This document shows, one piece after another, positions 1-5,151 of a stretch of 5,151 bases of DNA. This DNA is from Clostridia bacterium (lineage in GTDB: Bacteria; Bacillota; Clostridia; Christensenellales; UBA1242): NCBI GenBank assembly GCA_023228225.1, contig JALOBO010000119.1, positions 1 through 5,151 of the forward strand. Direction: 5' to 3'. Numbering within the stretch: the stretch's first letter is position 1; each line of letters opens with the position of its first letter. The position numbers and the translations under genes were made by a program. The notes beneath the pieces were generated by a model, which was not told the DNA's origin, searched no databases, and worked only from the letters and a program-made list of their open reading frames with translations.

Positions 1-67
1 AATACGAAAAACAAAAAAAGAGAGCAAAGGCACTATATTTTCACAAAAGAGAGATAATAAAATATGA
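1..67 (+). other. Possible 3' end of an upstream gene (frame undecided)
   Basis: All three plus frames are open from the left edge. One stops with a TAA TAA pair at 55-60, one with TGA at 65-67, and one at about 75. The TGA at 65-67 would form an ATGA overlap with the next gene, the same arrangement seen at 2199-2202. Each reading is lysine- and arginine-rich and too short to identify. The stretch also holds the weak purine-rich ribosome site (GAGAG, 49-53) of the gene at 64. An upstream gene of the same operon probably ends here, but I cannot say in which frame. Confidence 0.3.
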
Positions 68-546
68 AACTCGCTGAAATTATTAAAGAAATTATAAACG
101 CATATGAAAACAAGACAACAATAGAAATTGAAATTGAAGGAGAAACGCCATTTGACACAGCCAAAATTAACCTATCGCCATTCGATATTGTTTCAATTTC
201 CGAAAAAATATTAATAACAGAAAAAAGCATAGTAGAACAAATACTTGAATGTGGCGATGATATAAAAAAAGCATTAATGCTTGCGAGTAAAATAATCACG
301 CCGGAAGAAGAAAAGGCGCTTGATACATTGGTTTTTTCTAAACGCAGAAAAAATGTAATAAATCGCATTGCACAACAAATAGCCACTACAAACGCAAATT
401 TGACCACAGAAAGCGTTTTGATGTTTATGTGTGAAAATATCTTAGGATTAGATGAAATGCCGTTAAACCTCACAGAAAAGCAAGAAACGGCGTTAATAAA
501 AGAAATTGACGAAAGCATAAAAAAATTAGAAAATTGTAATTTTTAA
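64..546 (+). CDS. Hypothetical phage protein, 160 aa
   Basis: I do not recognise a family. The product is a soluble, acidic, mostly helical protein with no signal peptide or membrane segment. Residues 1-25 form a likely helix followed by a short beta-like stretch rich in E and I. A basic patch, SKRRKN, lies near residues 92-97, and the C-terminal 30 residues are charged and helical. The ATG at 64 has only a weak purine-rich ribosome site (GAGAG, 10 bases upstream), but no better start exists and the frame is open throughout. The stop is 12 bases before the DUF1351 gene, so the two are probably co-transcribed. Position beside DUF1351 and a nuclease suggests a DNA-metabolism accessory role, which is inference only. 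Confidence 0.75.
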   Translation: MKLAEIIKEIINAYENKTTIEIEIEGETPFDTAKINLSPFDIVSISEKILITEKSIVEQILECGDDIKKALMLASKIITPEEEKALDTLVFSKRRKNVINRIAQQIATTNANLTTESVLMFMCENILGLDEMPLNLTEKQETALIKEIDESIKKLENCNF

Positions 547-558
547 AAAGGAGAAAAA

Positions 559-1332
559 ATGAATGAACTGGCATTAGAGGTTTTAGAAATAAAATATGAA
601 TTACCACAAATCAAATACGATTTAACAGAATTAAATGCTGAAATCAAAAAATTAACAGACCAATATAGTGGCTATGTTATTGTTGACGAAAGCGAATTGC
701 CAAACGCAAAAAAGATTTTAGCGAGTTTAAACGCCACTGCAAAAGAAATCAGCGATATGCGTATTTCAACCGTAAAAAAAATCAAAGTTCCATTAGATAC
801 ATTTGAAACCGAAATTAAAGATTTAACAAAGAAACTTGATGTGCTCGCTACCGAAATCAAAGCGCAGGTCGGCGATTATGACGTGCGAATTAAAGAGCGC
901 AAACGCGCTGAAATCAAAGCGTTGTCGGATTATGCACCATACACGGTTTTCAATGAAACGTGGCTAAACAAAACTATTGCTATCTCACAAATTGAAAGCG
1001 ACCTTGCAGAACAAAAAAAGTCATTTCAGACCGCTTGTGGAATTATTCAAACAACATGTACCATCTGTGAATTAGAAACAGAAAAATACTTTGAAATGCT
1101 AACAAATGGAGCAGAATTAAATGACATTGTTACGCTTATCAAAAACGATAAAGCCATCAAAGAGAAATACGCCAATGTTCCACCGCAAGCAGAACCCATT
1201 GTGGCGATTAATGTTGATACCGATTTGGATATTTACATACGGACATACAAAATCAAAGGCACAAAAGCACAGTTGACCGCAATTTATGATTATATGCAAA
1301 AAATAGGGGTACTAATTTTAGAAAAGAATTAA
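559..1332 (+). CDS. DUF1351 family phage protein
   Basis: This 257-aa protein matches my recollection of DUF1351 (PF07083), a family of phage and prophage proteins usually found in the early recombination cluster beside single-strand annealing proteins of the RecT or ERF type. Three features support it. The N-terminal half (about residues 15-115) is a long charged helical or coiled-coil region with the spacing typical of the family, including the VKKIKVPLDTFE segment near residue 74. A middle helical region follows. The C-terminal segment YKIKGTKAQLTAIYDYMQ (about 231-248), ending in a short hydrophobic strand, is the family's characteristic ending. The ATG is preceded by AAAGGAG at 547-553 with a 5-base spacer. 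The biochemical function of the family is not established. The partner annealing protein is not inside this window and may lie to the left. Confidence 0.85.
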   Translation: MNELALEVLEIKYELPQIKYDLTELNAEIKKLTDQYSGYVIVDESELPNAKKILASLNATAKEISDMRISTVKKIKVPLDTFETEIKDLTKKLDVLATEIKAQVGDYDVRIKERKRAEIKALSDYAPYTVFNETWLNKTIAISQIESDLAEQKKSFQTACGIIQTTCTICELETEKYFEMLTNGAELNDIVTLIKNDKAIKEKYANVPPQAEPIVAINVDTDLDIYIRTYKIKGTKAQLTAIYDYMQKIGVLILEKN

Positions 1333-1339
1333 GGGGGTG
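1332..1339 (+). promoter_or_regulatory. Ribosome binding site that favours a TTG start for the nuclease gene
   Basis: AGGGGGTG begins at the last base of the preceding stop codon. It lies 8 bases (counting from the last G of the G run, 1337) before a TTG at 1346. The upstream in-frame GTG at 1337 is inside this site and has no good site of its own, so TTG is the better start. Confidence 0.6.
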
Positions 1340-1345
1340 TATTCC

Positions 1346-1873
1346 TTGTTAAAAATTAGGTTTTCAGATTACATAATTAAAGAATACATCTTGAAAAAGG
1401 CGGTTGTAATTATTGATAGCCGTGAAAACGAAAATAGTCATATTGTTAATTGGCTAACAAAAAAAGGTATACCATTTCAAATTGAAAAATTAGGTTTTGG
1501 TGATTATTCGATTTTTGTTCCTAAAAATGATGTTTTGGGTTTTTATCAGGAATTACAACTTGATTATGCTATCGAACGAAAAGCAAATTTAGAAGAATTA
1601 TCTGGCAATTTAACTAACGATCGTTCACGCATTGAAGATGAATTATCACGCGGACGCGGTAAAATTGATTTTGTAATTGAAAACGGTTCGCTTGATAAAA
1701 TTATTATGGGGGATTATAAAACGCAATACGATAAACATAGTTTTATCGCAACAATTTTATCATTCAAAGATCGATACGATATTGGATTTAATTTTATTGA
1801 AAAAGATAACAGTGCAGAATTGATATATAAATTATTATATTATAGACTTCGCAGAGAAGTGAAAGGGGAATAA
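1346..1873 (+). CDS. ERCC4-domain (XPF/MUS81-type) nuclease
   Basis: The protein has about 175 aa from the TTG start (178 from GTG at 1337) and is a single ERCC4 nuclease domain without helicase or helix-hairpin-helix parts. Numbering from the GTG, the metal-dependent core reads VVIIDSREN (23-31), LGFGDYSI (52-59) and AIERKANLEEL (78-88). This is the GD...ERK signature of XPF-family structure-specific endonucleases; the final acidic residue of the motif is E86 where XPF has D. A conserved arginine- and glutamate-rich helix follows (R96 to R107), then a strand (DFVIEN) and a terminal helix ending in YKLLYYRLR. Stand-alone ERCC4 proteins of this size are familiar in Firmicutes phages and mobile elements. 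A role in resolving or trimming branched DNA during recombination or replication fits the DUF1351 neighbour. Its exact substrate is unknown. Confidence 0.88.
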   Translation: MLKIRFSDYIIKEYILKKAVVIIDSRENENSHIVNWLTKKGIPFQIEKLGFGDYSIFVPKNDVLGFYQELQLDYAIERKANLEELSGNLTNDRSRIEDELSRGRGKIDFVIENGSLDKIIMGDYKTQYDKHSFIATILSFKDRYDIGFNFIEKDNSAELIYKLLYYRLRREVKGE

Positions 1874-1875
1874 AA

Positions 1876-2202
1876 ATGGAAAAATCAGAAAAAAGAGATT
1901 TACAATTTATTAAAAAGTTTCTTGAAACACAATATTGTGTTAGTGAGTTTGATAATACACACCGCCTTGCATTTGCTGTTTATGTTGCACATAAAAGATA
2001 TGTAACTGAAATCGGAATGTTTAAAACGGCAAAAGATTTAATAAATACAACGCTTAAAGAAATACCATATCAATTAACTTATAGCGCGCTTGAACGTTCG
2101 TTATACCGTACATTAAAAATTATATTTGCGGATAATTATAGTGATTTGCGCAAAGCATTGAAAGAACTTGCGATTGAATATGAAAAGAGCATTACGCAAT
2201 GA
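1876..2202 (+). CDS. Small helical protein, 108 aa, possible Spo0A-C-like fold
   Basis: No confident family. The protein is all-helical by eye, charged and without membrane segments. The ATG at 1876 follows AAAGGGG (1862-1868) with a 7-base spacer, overlapping the end of the nuclease gene, so the two are translated together. Residues 50-84 follow a pattern of a helix, a short turn, then LTYSALERSLYRTLKIIF. This resembles the recognition-helix region of the Spo0A C-terminal DNA-binding domain, in which T-x-S-x-x-E-R-x-x-R is conserved. The match is partial and made from memory, so a DNA-binding role is only a suggestion. The stop overlaps the next start as ATGA. Confidence 0.8.
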   Translation: MEKSEKRDLQFIKKFLETQYCVSEFDNTHRLAFAVYVAHKRYVTEIGMFKTAKDLINTTLKEIPYQLTYSALERSLYRTLKIIFADNYSDLRKALKELAIEYEKSITQ

Positions 2203-2504
2203 CGATTATACCAAAACAAGTTAACGTTTCTATTGGCGATAAAATCTATCATGATAAGATTTTGTGTGAAATAACTACTATAAGTGGCGAAGAAATGGTG
2301 TGCAAAGGGGAAAATGGATTAAATTATATTATTAACGCAAATAGTTTAAACGGAAAAAGTTTTGAATATATTATTGAGTTTAATAAACAAAATGATTTAT
2401 TTGGTAAAAGCCGAACAGATACTTTAGAAAAAGCCAAAAAGGAAGAATCGCTTTTGAAAGAATACGGTTGGGAAACAAAAATCTATCAGCAAGAAAAAAG
2501 GTAG
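2199..2504 (+). CDS. Hypothetical 101-aa protein with possible beta-clamp binding motif
   Basis: The family is not recognised. The start ATG overlaps the previous stop by 4 bases (ATGA), and a GAAAAGAG purine stretch lies about 9 bases upstream. Residues 8-60 look beta-rich (V-S-I-G-D-K-I, then C-E-I-T-T-I, then Y-I-I-N-A), as in small SH3- or OB-like barrels. Residues 64-68 are QNDLF, which fits the bacterial sliding-clamp binding pentapeptide consensus Q-x-D/S-L-F. They lie at the boundary between the beta part and a charged C-terminal helix ending in a YGWETKIY segment. If the motif is real, the protein could be recruited to the replication clamp. Neither DNA binding nor clamp binding can be shown from sequence alone. 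Confidence 0.75.
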   Translation: MTIIPKQVNVSIGDKIYHDKILCEITTISGEEMVCKGENGLNYIINANSLNGKSFEYIIEFNKQNDLFGKSRTDTLEKAKKEESLLKEYGWETKIYQQEKR

Positions 2505-2509
2505 CATAA

Positions 2510-3523
2510 ATGGATAAATTAAAAGTTGAAGACGGAATCGTAAAACAAAGATACATAATTAACAAAGCAAAAACAAAAGCTTCGCTGGTTTTAATGTTTG
2601 CACCGAATATACTTATCAATATTTTAATGGTTGTAGCCTTAATGGCAATTTCCATGCTTTCAAAAGACAACGAGTTTACATGGGATTCTGTTTTCACATG
2701 GTATTTTCTTTTTGTAACAGTTGCCTTGATTATAATTTATCAAATTACGCATTGGGCTTCTTTCGACAGCAAATTAAAGAAACTGAATCTGTATGATGAA
2801 AATATCGCATTCCTTGAAACCCAAGAAGACAAAATCAAAGAAACAACCGGCACAGTTGAATGGAAAAACAACCGAACCGCTTTTGTGAAAGAACGCAATG
2901 AAAAGCAAAAAATTATTGCTTGGCAGATTTATATTCAAAATACTATTACTAAACTCACGCAAGACACCAACAAATATAAAAAAAAGAGCGTTGATTTAGA
3001 AAACGAAGTTGTAACAACGTTTCAGCGCAATAATTTGCCCCCATCTCGCATTAAAGAAATAGAAGACGATATAAAGTCGCGTCAAGACAAAAATCGTTAT
3101 ATAAGGCAAAAACGAGTGTTAGAAGACATGCTTGATGACAAATGGATTGCTGAACACATAAACAAGGTTAGCATTGATTACAATAATATTGACATCAATT
3201 TTATTGAAACCGGCGACATCATAAAAGGACAGACAAAAGACCGAACAAAAAAACACGGTAAATATGCCAAAGATAATATGCCGAATCGTCTTTTAGTGTC
3301 ATTGATAACTTTTTTTATTTCTATTTTCACTGCCGATATGGTTTTAAATTGGAGTTTGGCAGGATGGGTTGATTTTGTGCTTCGTATTGCGGTATTACTT
3401 GTCAATATGCTTATGGGTTCGAATTATGCAACAGAGTTTTATGTTGATACCGATATTCATAATTCTAAAAGTCGTGTTGAGATTACCAATGAGTTTTGGG
3501 TTTGGCTTAAAACAAAAATATAA
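2510..3523 (+). CDS. Four-pass membrane protein with long charged central domain, 337 aa
   Basis: I do not recognise the family. Two hydrophobic segments lie near the N-terminus (about 25-50 and 61-80) and two near the C-terminus (about 261-280 and 283-303). Between them is a 180-residue charged, lysine- and glutamate-rich helical region with coiled-coil character. The N-terminus (K- and R-rich) and the central domain are probably cytoplasmic. No signal peptide, enzyme motif or nucleotide-binding motif is visible. The ATG follows AAAAAAGG (2494-2501) with an 8-base spacer and starts 5 bases after the preceding stop. It is the last gene of its operon, directly before a terminator. Phage membrane proteins in early regions sometimes act in superinfection exclusion or anchor replication complexes; either role here is speculation. 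Confidence 0.85.
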   Translation: MDKLKVEDGIVKQRYIINKAKTKASLVLMFAPNILINILMVVALMAISMLSKDNEFTWDSVFTWYFLFVTVALIIIYQITHWASFDSKLKKLNLYDENIAFLETQEDKIKETTGTVEWKNNRTAFVKERNEKQKIIAWQIYIQNTITKLTQDTNKYKKKSVDLENEVVTTFQRNNLPPSRIKEIEDDIKSRQDKNRYIRQKRVLEDMLDDKWIAEHINKVSIDYNNIDINFIETGDIIKGQTKDRTKKHGKYAKDNMPNRLLVSLITFFISIFTADMVLNWSLAGWVDFVLRIAVLLVNMLMGSNYATEFYVDTDIHNSKSRVEITNEFWVWLKTKI

Positions 3524-3524
3524 A

Positions 3525-3548
3525 AAAGGCACTCTTGCGAGTGCCTTT
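3525..3548. terminator. Bidirectional intrinsic terminator between convergent operons
   Basis: AAAGGCACTC (3525-3534) pairs perfectly with GAGTGCCTTT (3539-3548) around a TTGC loop. On the plus strand the stem is followed by TTTCTTTTT. On the minus strand it is followed by a T run ending in TTTTTTA. It sits between the stop of the 337-aa gene (3523) and the stop of the convergent minus gene (3553), so it should end transcription from both sides. Confidence 0.93.
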
Positions 3549-3552
3549 CTTT

Positions 3553-3987
3553 TTAAGGGGTAGGGGGGGTGGATTCAACCAAACGGTCAAAGTGCTCTTT
3601 TGGCCATTTTAATACAAATGCAATAAGTTCACAAATACTTGTGATAAACATTACAATCCATAGTGTTTGAATCTCGCCTTTGACTGCATAAATAAACCAA
3701 GTAAACAAAATCGTCCCGGCCAAAGGCGGCAACCAATATTTAAGATTGATAAGCCAAACAACTGGGTTTCTATGTAATTTATCACGTCTAACGCAATCAC
3801 GATCAATTAATTTAATAAATCCAAATAAAAGACCAACACAAATAAAAACACCAATAATATTCATTGAAACATTCGAATCCGTGGAATCAAGTGACATATA
3901 CATTAAAAAAACAATCGCAAGCGGAATTATAAATGTGAATAAAAATATCAATATACCAAATAAATAAGACCATTTTTTGTTTGTCAT
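3553..3987 (-). CDS. Four-pass small membrane protein, 144 aa (candidate holin or lysis accessory)
   Basis: Numbering from the ATG at 3987, hydrophobic segments lie at about 8-32, 42-61, 84-102 and 107-126. A basic loop (DRDCVRRDKLHR) separates segments two and three, and the tail is rich in proline and threonine. An alternative GTG start at 3996 forms a GTGA overlap with the preceding gene and adds three residues. A GAAAG stretch about 10 bases before the ATG makes the ATG slightly more likely, though translational coupling could use either. I recognise no family. Being last in the leftward unit after a coiled-coil membrane protein, it could be a holin or holin-like protein, but four segments and 144 residues are not diagnostic. 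A run of seven G on the plus strand (3563-3569) encodes the Pro-rich tail. Confidence 0.8.
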   Translation of the reverse strand: MTNKKWSYLFGILIFLFTFIIPLAIVFLMYMSLDSTDSNVSMNIIGVFICVGLLFGFIKLIDRDCVRRDKLHRNPVVWLINLKYWLPPLAGTILFTWFIYAVKGEIQTLWIVMFITSICELIAFVLKWPKEHFDRLVESTPPTP

Positions 3988-3992
3988 TAAAA

Positions 3993-4559
3993 TCACGCTT
4001 TCGGTGGCATTAAATCTTCAATGCGAGTCCCTAATGCTTTTTTAATGATAGGTTCGTGTTCAGTTAATGCAATTGCTTCATCAGCAGTGATTATCCCATC
4101 CGCTATGATTGTTTCAATATCATTAGCAACATGAGTGGCCAATTTGGTTTCTGTACTTTGCAACGTATCAATTGCAGATTTAAACAACGTTTTTTGCTCT
4201 TCCGATAAAACCTTGCTCGATAAGTTTACTTGGGCGGTTGTTTCAAGATATGAAATGGTTGCTTTGATGCCATCTTTTAAAGTGGCGTTTTCTTCTTTCA
4301 ATTTCTTAATTTCAGCATTTGCGATAAGCATCGCTTCACCAATTTTACCGAGTTCTTTAAGAATGGGTGCGTTGGCATTTTTTAATAATGGAACAATTTT
4401 GCTTATAATAACAATAATAGTCCCGGCTCCTGCACCGGTTAATACCCAATTTTTAATTTGTTCGGCAATTTCCGACCAATTTGCGTTTTGAATTGTAGAC
4501 CAAAAACTCAATAAACCATCAACAATATTTGAAAAAAACTCACTTGCAGATAAAAACAT
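3993..4559 (-). CDS. Membrane-anchored coiled-coil phage protein, 188 aa
   Basis: The start is set at the ATG at 4559, the third codon of the longest open frame. The strong AAGGAG site at 4568-4573 is 8 bases from it but only 2 bases from the earlier ATG at 4565. The product begins with an amphipathic, Trp-containing region (about 1-36). One hydrophobic Gly-rich segment follows at about 38-58, then a charged coiled-coil stretch (about 65-100, KKLKEENATLK). A soluble helical C-terminus includes an acidic DGIITADEA segment. The architecture resembles phage tail-distal or lysis-cassette proteins in which one membrane anchor carries a coiled coil, but no family is identified. The stop overlaps the next gene's alternative GTG by four bases (GTGA), indicating co-translation. 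Confidence 0.82.
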   Translation of the reverse strand: MFLSASEFFSNIVDGLLSFWSTIQNANWSEIAEQIKNWVLTGAGAGTIIVIISKIVPLLKNANAPILKELGKIGEAMLIANAEIKKLKEENATLKDGIKATISYLETTAQVNLSSKVLSEEQKTLFKSAIDTLQSTETKLATHVANDIETIIADGIITADEAIALTEHEPIIKKALGTRIEDLMPPKA

Positions 4560-4567
4560 TTTCATCG

Positions 4568-4573
4568 CTCCTT
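4568..4573 (-). promoter_or_regulatory. Ribosome binding site deciding the start of the 188-aa gene
   Basis: AAGGAG on the minus strand is 8 bases from the ATG at 4559 and only 2 bases from the ATG at 4565. The second ATG is therefore the likely start, so the protein begins MFLSA rather than MKMFLSA. Confidence 0.7.
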
Positions 4574-4574
4574 T

Positions 4575-4916
4575 TTATAATCCAATATAGTCGGTCGGCA
4601 TATATTTTTCAATATTTTTTACTGTTGCTATTGCTTTTTCTGCGACCGCTTTTGTTTCATTAAAAAGGCCGGTCAGTTCAATAATTTTTTGATTTTTCTT
4701 TTCAATATCGTTGTATAATAATTCTAAAAACTCGCCAATAGGTTTTTGTACCCCATCAACGTCAATCATAATTTGCAATAATGGCGCATATTTTGTAACG
4801 CTTTGCCCTTCTGCGTTTATGCAAACAATCGGGATGGAACCAACCTTTGCTTTTGTTCTTTCGTTCATTAATGTTGCAAAACTTTTTGCATTAATTTGCA
4901 CATCGGTTATTTTCAT
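4575..4916 (-). CDS. Hypothetical phage protein, 113 aa
   Basis: No family is recognised. The start is placed at the ATG at 4916, which follows AGGAG (4928-4932) with an 11-base spacer. The open frame runs 18 codons further upstream, but that extension would read through this ribosome site and a GC hairpin and has no site of its own. The N-terminal half (about 1-58) alternates short strands and loops (V-G-S-I-P-I-V-C-I-N, then I-M-I-D-V-D-G). The C-terminal half (about 60-105) is a helical, heptad-like stretch (EFLELLYNDIEKKNQKIIEL). It has no membrane segment or signal peptide. It is 15 bases upstream of the 188-aa gene in the same direction, so they probably form one operon. A virion-associated or chaperone-like role is possible but unsupported. 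Confidence 0.78.
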   Translation of the reverse strand: MKITDVQINAKSFATLMNERTKAKVGSIPIVCINAEGQSVTKYAPLLQIMIDVDGVQKPIGEFLELLYNDIEKKNQKIIELTGLFNETKAVAEKAIATVKNIEKYMPTDYIGL

Positions 4917-4947
4917 TTGTTTCAGTTCTCCTTTTTTGAAGATATAC

Positions 4948-4968
4948 GGCGGTTTATCCGATACCGCC
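4948..4968 (-). other. GC-rich hairpin upstream of the 113-aa gene
   Basis: GGCGGT (4948-4953) and ACCGCC (4963-4968) form a perfect 6-bp stem with a 9-base loop. In the leftward transcript no U run follows, so it is not a typical terminator. It lies 16 bases upstream of the AGGAG site of the 113-aa gene and might affect translation or mRNA stability. Confidence 0.4.
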
Positions 4969-4981
4969 AAACGTCAAGATG

Positions 4982-5104
4982 TTAGACTGGGATTGAAGCG
5001 ATGATAGCGGCAAGGACCGCGTTCAAATCTTTGGGGTACGTCGCTTCGAAACCCGAAGGAAGCGAGTTAATTAAAATTGCTTTTTGCCATTTCTTTGCAC
5101 CGCT
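4982..5104 (-). other. Short open frame with coding-like sequence, possibly fused to the upstream gene by a frameshift
   Basis: On the minus strand, 40 codons are open between a TAG at 5105-5107 and the TAA at 4982-4984. They have no ATG, GTG or well-placed ribosome site. The last 28 residues (starting NSLPSGFEATYP and ending AAIIASIPV) look like natural protein. The frame is +1 relative to the partial gene ending at 5067. Removing one A from the AAAAA run in its GCAAAAAGC would join the two into one continuous reading frame. It could be the true C-terminus of the upstream protein (sequence error or programmed frameshift), a decayed gene end, or chance. The same stretch is about 50% GC, well above its neighbours. 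Confidence 0.35.
5041..5065 (-). other. GC-rich hairpin with an alternative pairing partner
   Basis: TCGCTTC (5041-5047) and GAAGCGA (5059-5065) form a perfect 7-bp stem with an 11-base loop. A second GAAGCGA at 4995-5001 could pair with the same TCGCTTC instead. A smaller GCGG/CCGC stem lies between, at 5007-5020. No U run follows in either direction. Confidence 0.4.
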
Positions 5105-5150
5105 CTACAAATTGCCGATATGTTATGTAATCGGCGTCTTTGTTGTTCAA
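5067..5150 (-). CDS. 3' end of a late gene, cut by the window edge
   Basis: The minus-strand frame entering from the right edge reads 27 codons to a TAA at 5067-5069. It includes DADYITYRQFVERCKEM and ends MAKSNFN. Codon choice and residue mix look like real protein, while another edge frame gives an arginine-rich, less natural reading. No family can be assigned from 27 residues. By position, upstream of the leftward small genes, it could be the end of a tail or tail-fibre gene or a small protein of its own. Its stop may not be the natural end, because a coding-like frame one base out of phase continues for 28 more residues. Confidence 0.5.
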   Translation of the reverse strand: MNNKDADYITYRQFVERCKEMAKSNFN

Positions 5151-5151
5151 A

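Noticed and set aside
33..518. Long open frame on the minus strand opposite the first gene
   Set aside because: It is antisense to a gene with better residue composition and operon context. Its product is a Ser/Phe/Ile-rich reading typical of a shadow frame, with no ribosome site.
1211..1224. 14-base identity with 3441-3454 (ATGTTGATACCGAT)
   Set aside because: Both copies encode VDTD in frame within unrelated proteins. There is no extension beyond 14 bases and no further copies were noticed, so chance is likely.
2380..2697. Minus-strand open frame across the junction of the 101-aa and 337-aa genes
   Set aside because: It overlaps two well-supported plus genes and lacks a ribosome site.
3369..3563. 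Plus-strand frame overlapping the end of the 337-aa gene and the terminator
   Set aside because: It runs through the terminator hairpin and is out of phase with the supported gene. No ribosome site was seen.
4135..4491. Plus-strand open frame opposite the 188-aa gene
   Set aside because: It is antisense to a gene with a strong ribosome site and a sensible domain layout.
4917..4970. N-terminal extension of the 113-aa protein by 18 residues
   Set aside because: The extension reads through the AGGAG site and a GC hairpin, and the ATG at 4970 has no ribosome site.
4954..4976. TTGACG on the minus strand as a -35 promoter element
   Set aside because: No TATAAT-like element follows at 16-18 bases; the nearest TATATC is about 25 bases away.

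Overview
The window looks like a piece of a bacteriophage or prophage genome whose host is probably a low-GC Gram-positive bacterium (Firmicutes or a relative). The reasons are the AT-rich DNA, short tightly packed genes with Shine-Dalgarno sites such as AAAGGAG, ATGA/GTGA stop-start overlaps, a DUF1351-type phage protein, and a run of small unrecognised genes. Only two products are recognised by family: the DUF1351 protein and an ERCC4/XPF-type nuclease. The standard bacterial code appears to be in use.

Layout: two transcription units converge on one shared hairpin. The plus-strand unit fills 64-3523. It encodes a 160-aa protein of unknown function, the DUF1351 protein, the ERCC4-domain nuclease (probably starting at a TTG codon), a 108-aa helical protein, a 101-aa protein carrying a possible sliding-clamp binding motif, and a 337-aa four-pass membrane protein with a long charged central domain. 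Spacing between these genes runs from a 4-base overlap to 13 bases, so they are probably one operon. I read it as the end of an early module for DNA recombination or replication.

A 10-bp stem with a TTGC loop at 3525-3548, flanked by A and T runs, should terminate transcription from both sides.

The minus-strand unit runs from the right edge leftward. It holds the 3' end of an unidentified gene, a GC-rich (about 50%) hairpin-rich stretch that also carries a short open frame, a 113-aa protein, a 188-aa protein with one membrane segment and a coiled coil, and a 144-aa four-pass membrane protein. This resembles the end of a late module (tail to lysis), with the two membrane proteins as candidate holin or lysis accessory proteins. 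That assignment rests on position and topology, not on a family match.

The points most worth a second look are: the open frame at 4982-5104, which one base change would fuse to the upstream gene; three GAAGCG-type elements in the same stretch that could form alternative hairpins; the possible clamp-binding peptide; and the pairing of an ERCC4 nuclease with DUF1351. No RNA gene, CRISPR array, insertion sequence, integrase or attachment site was seen.
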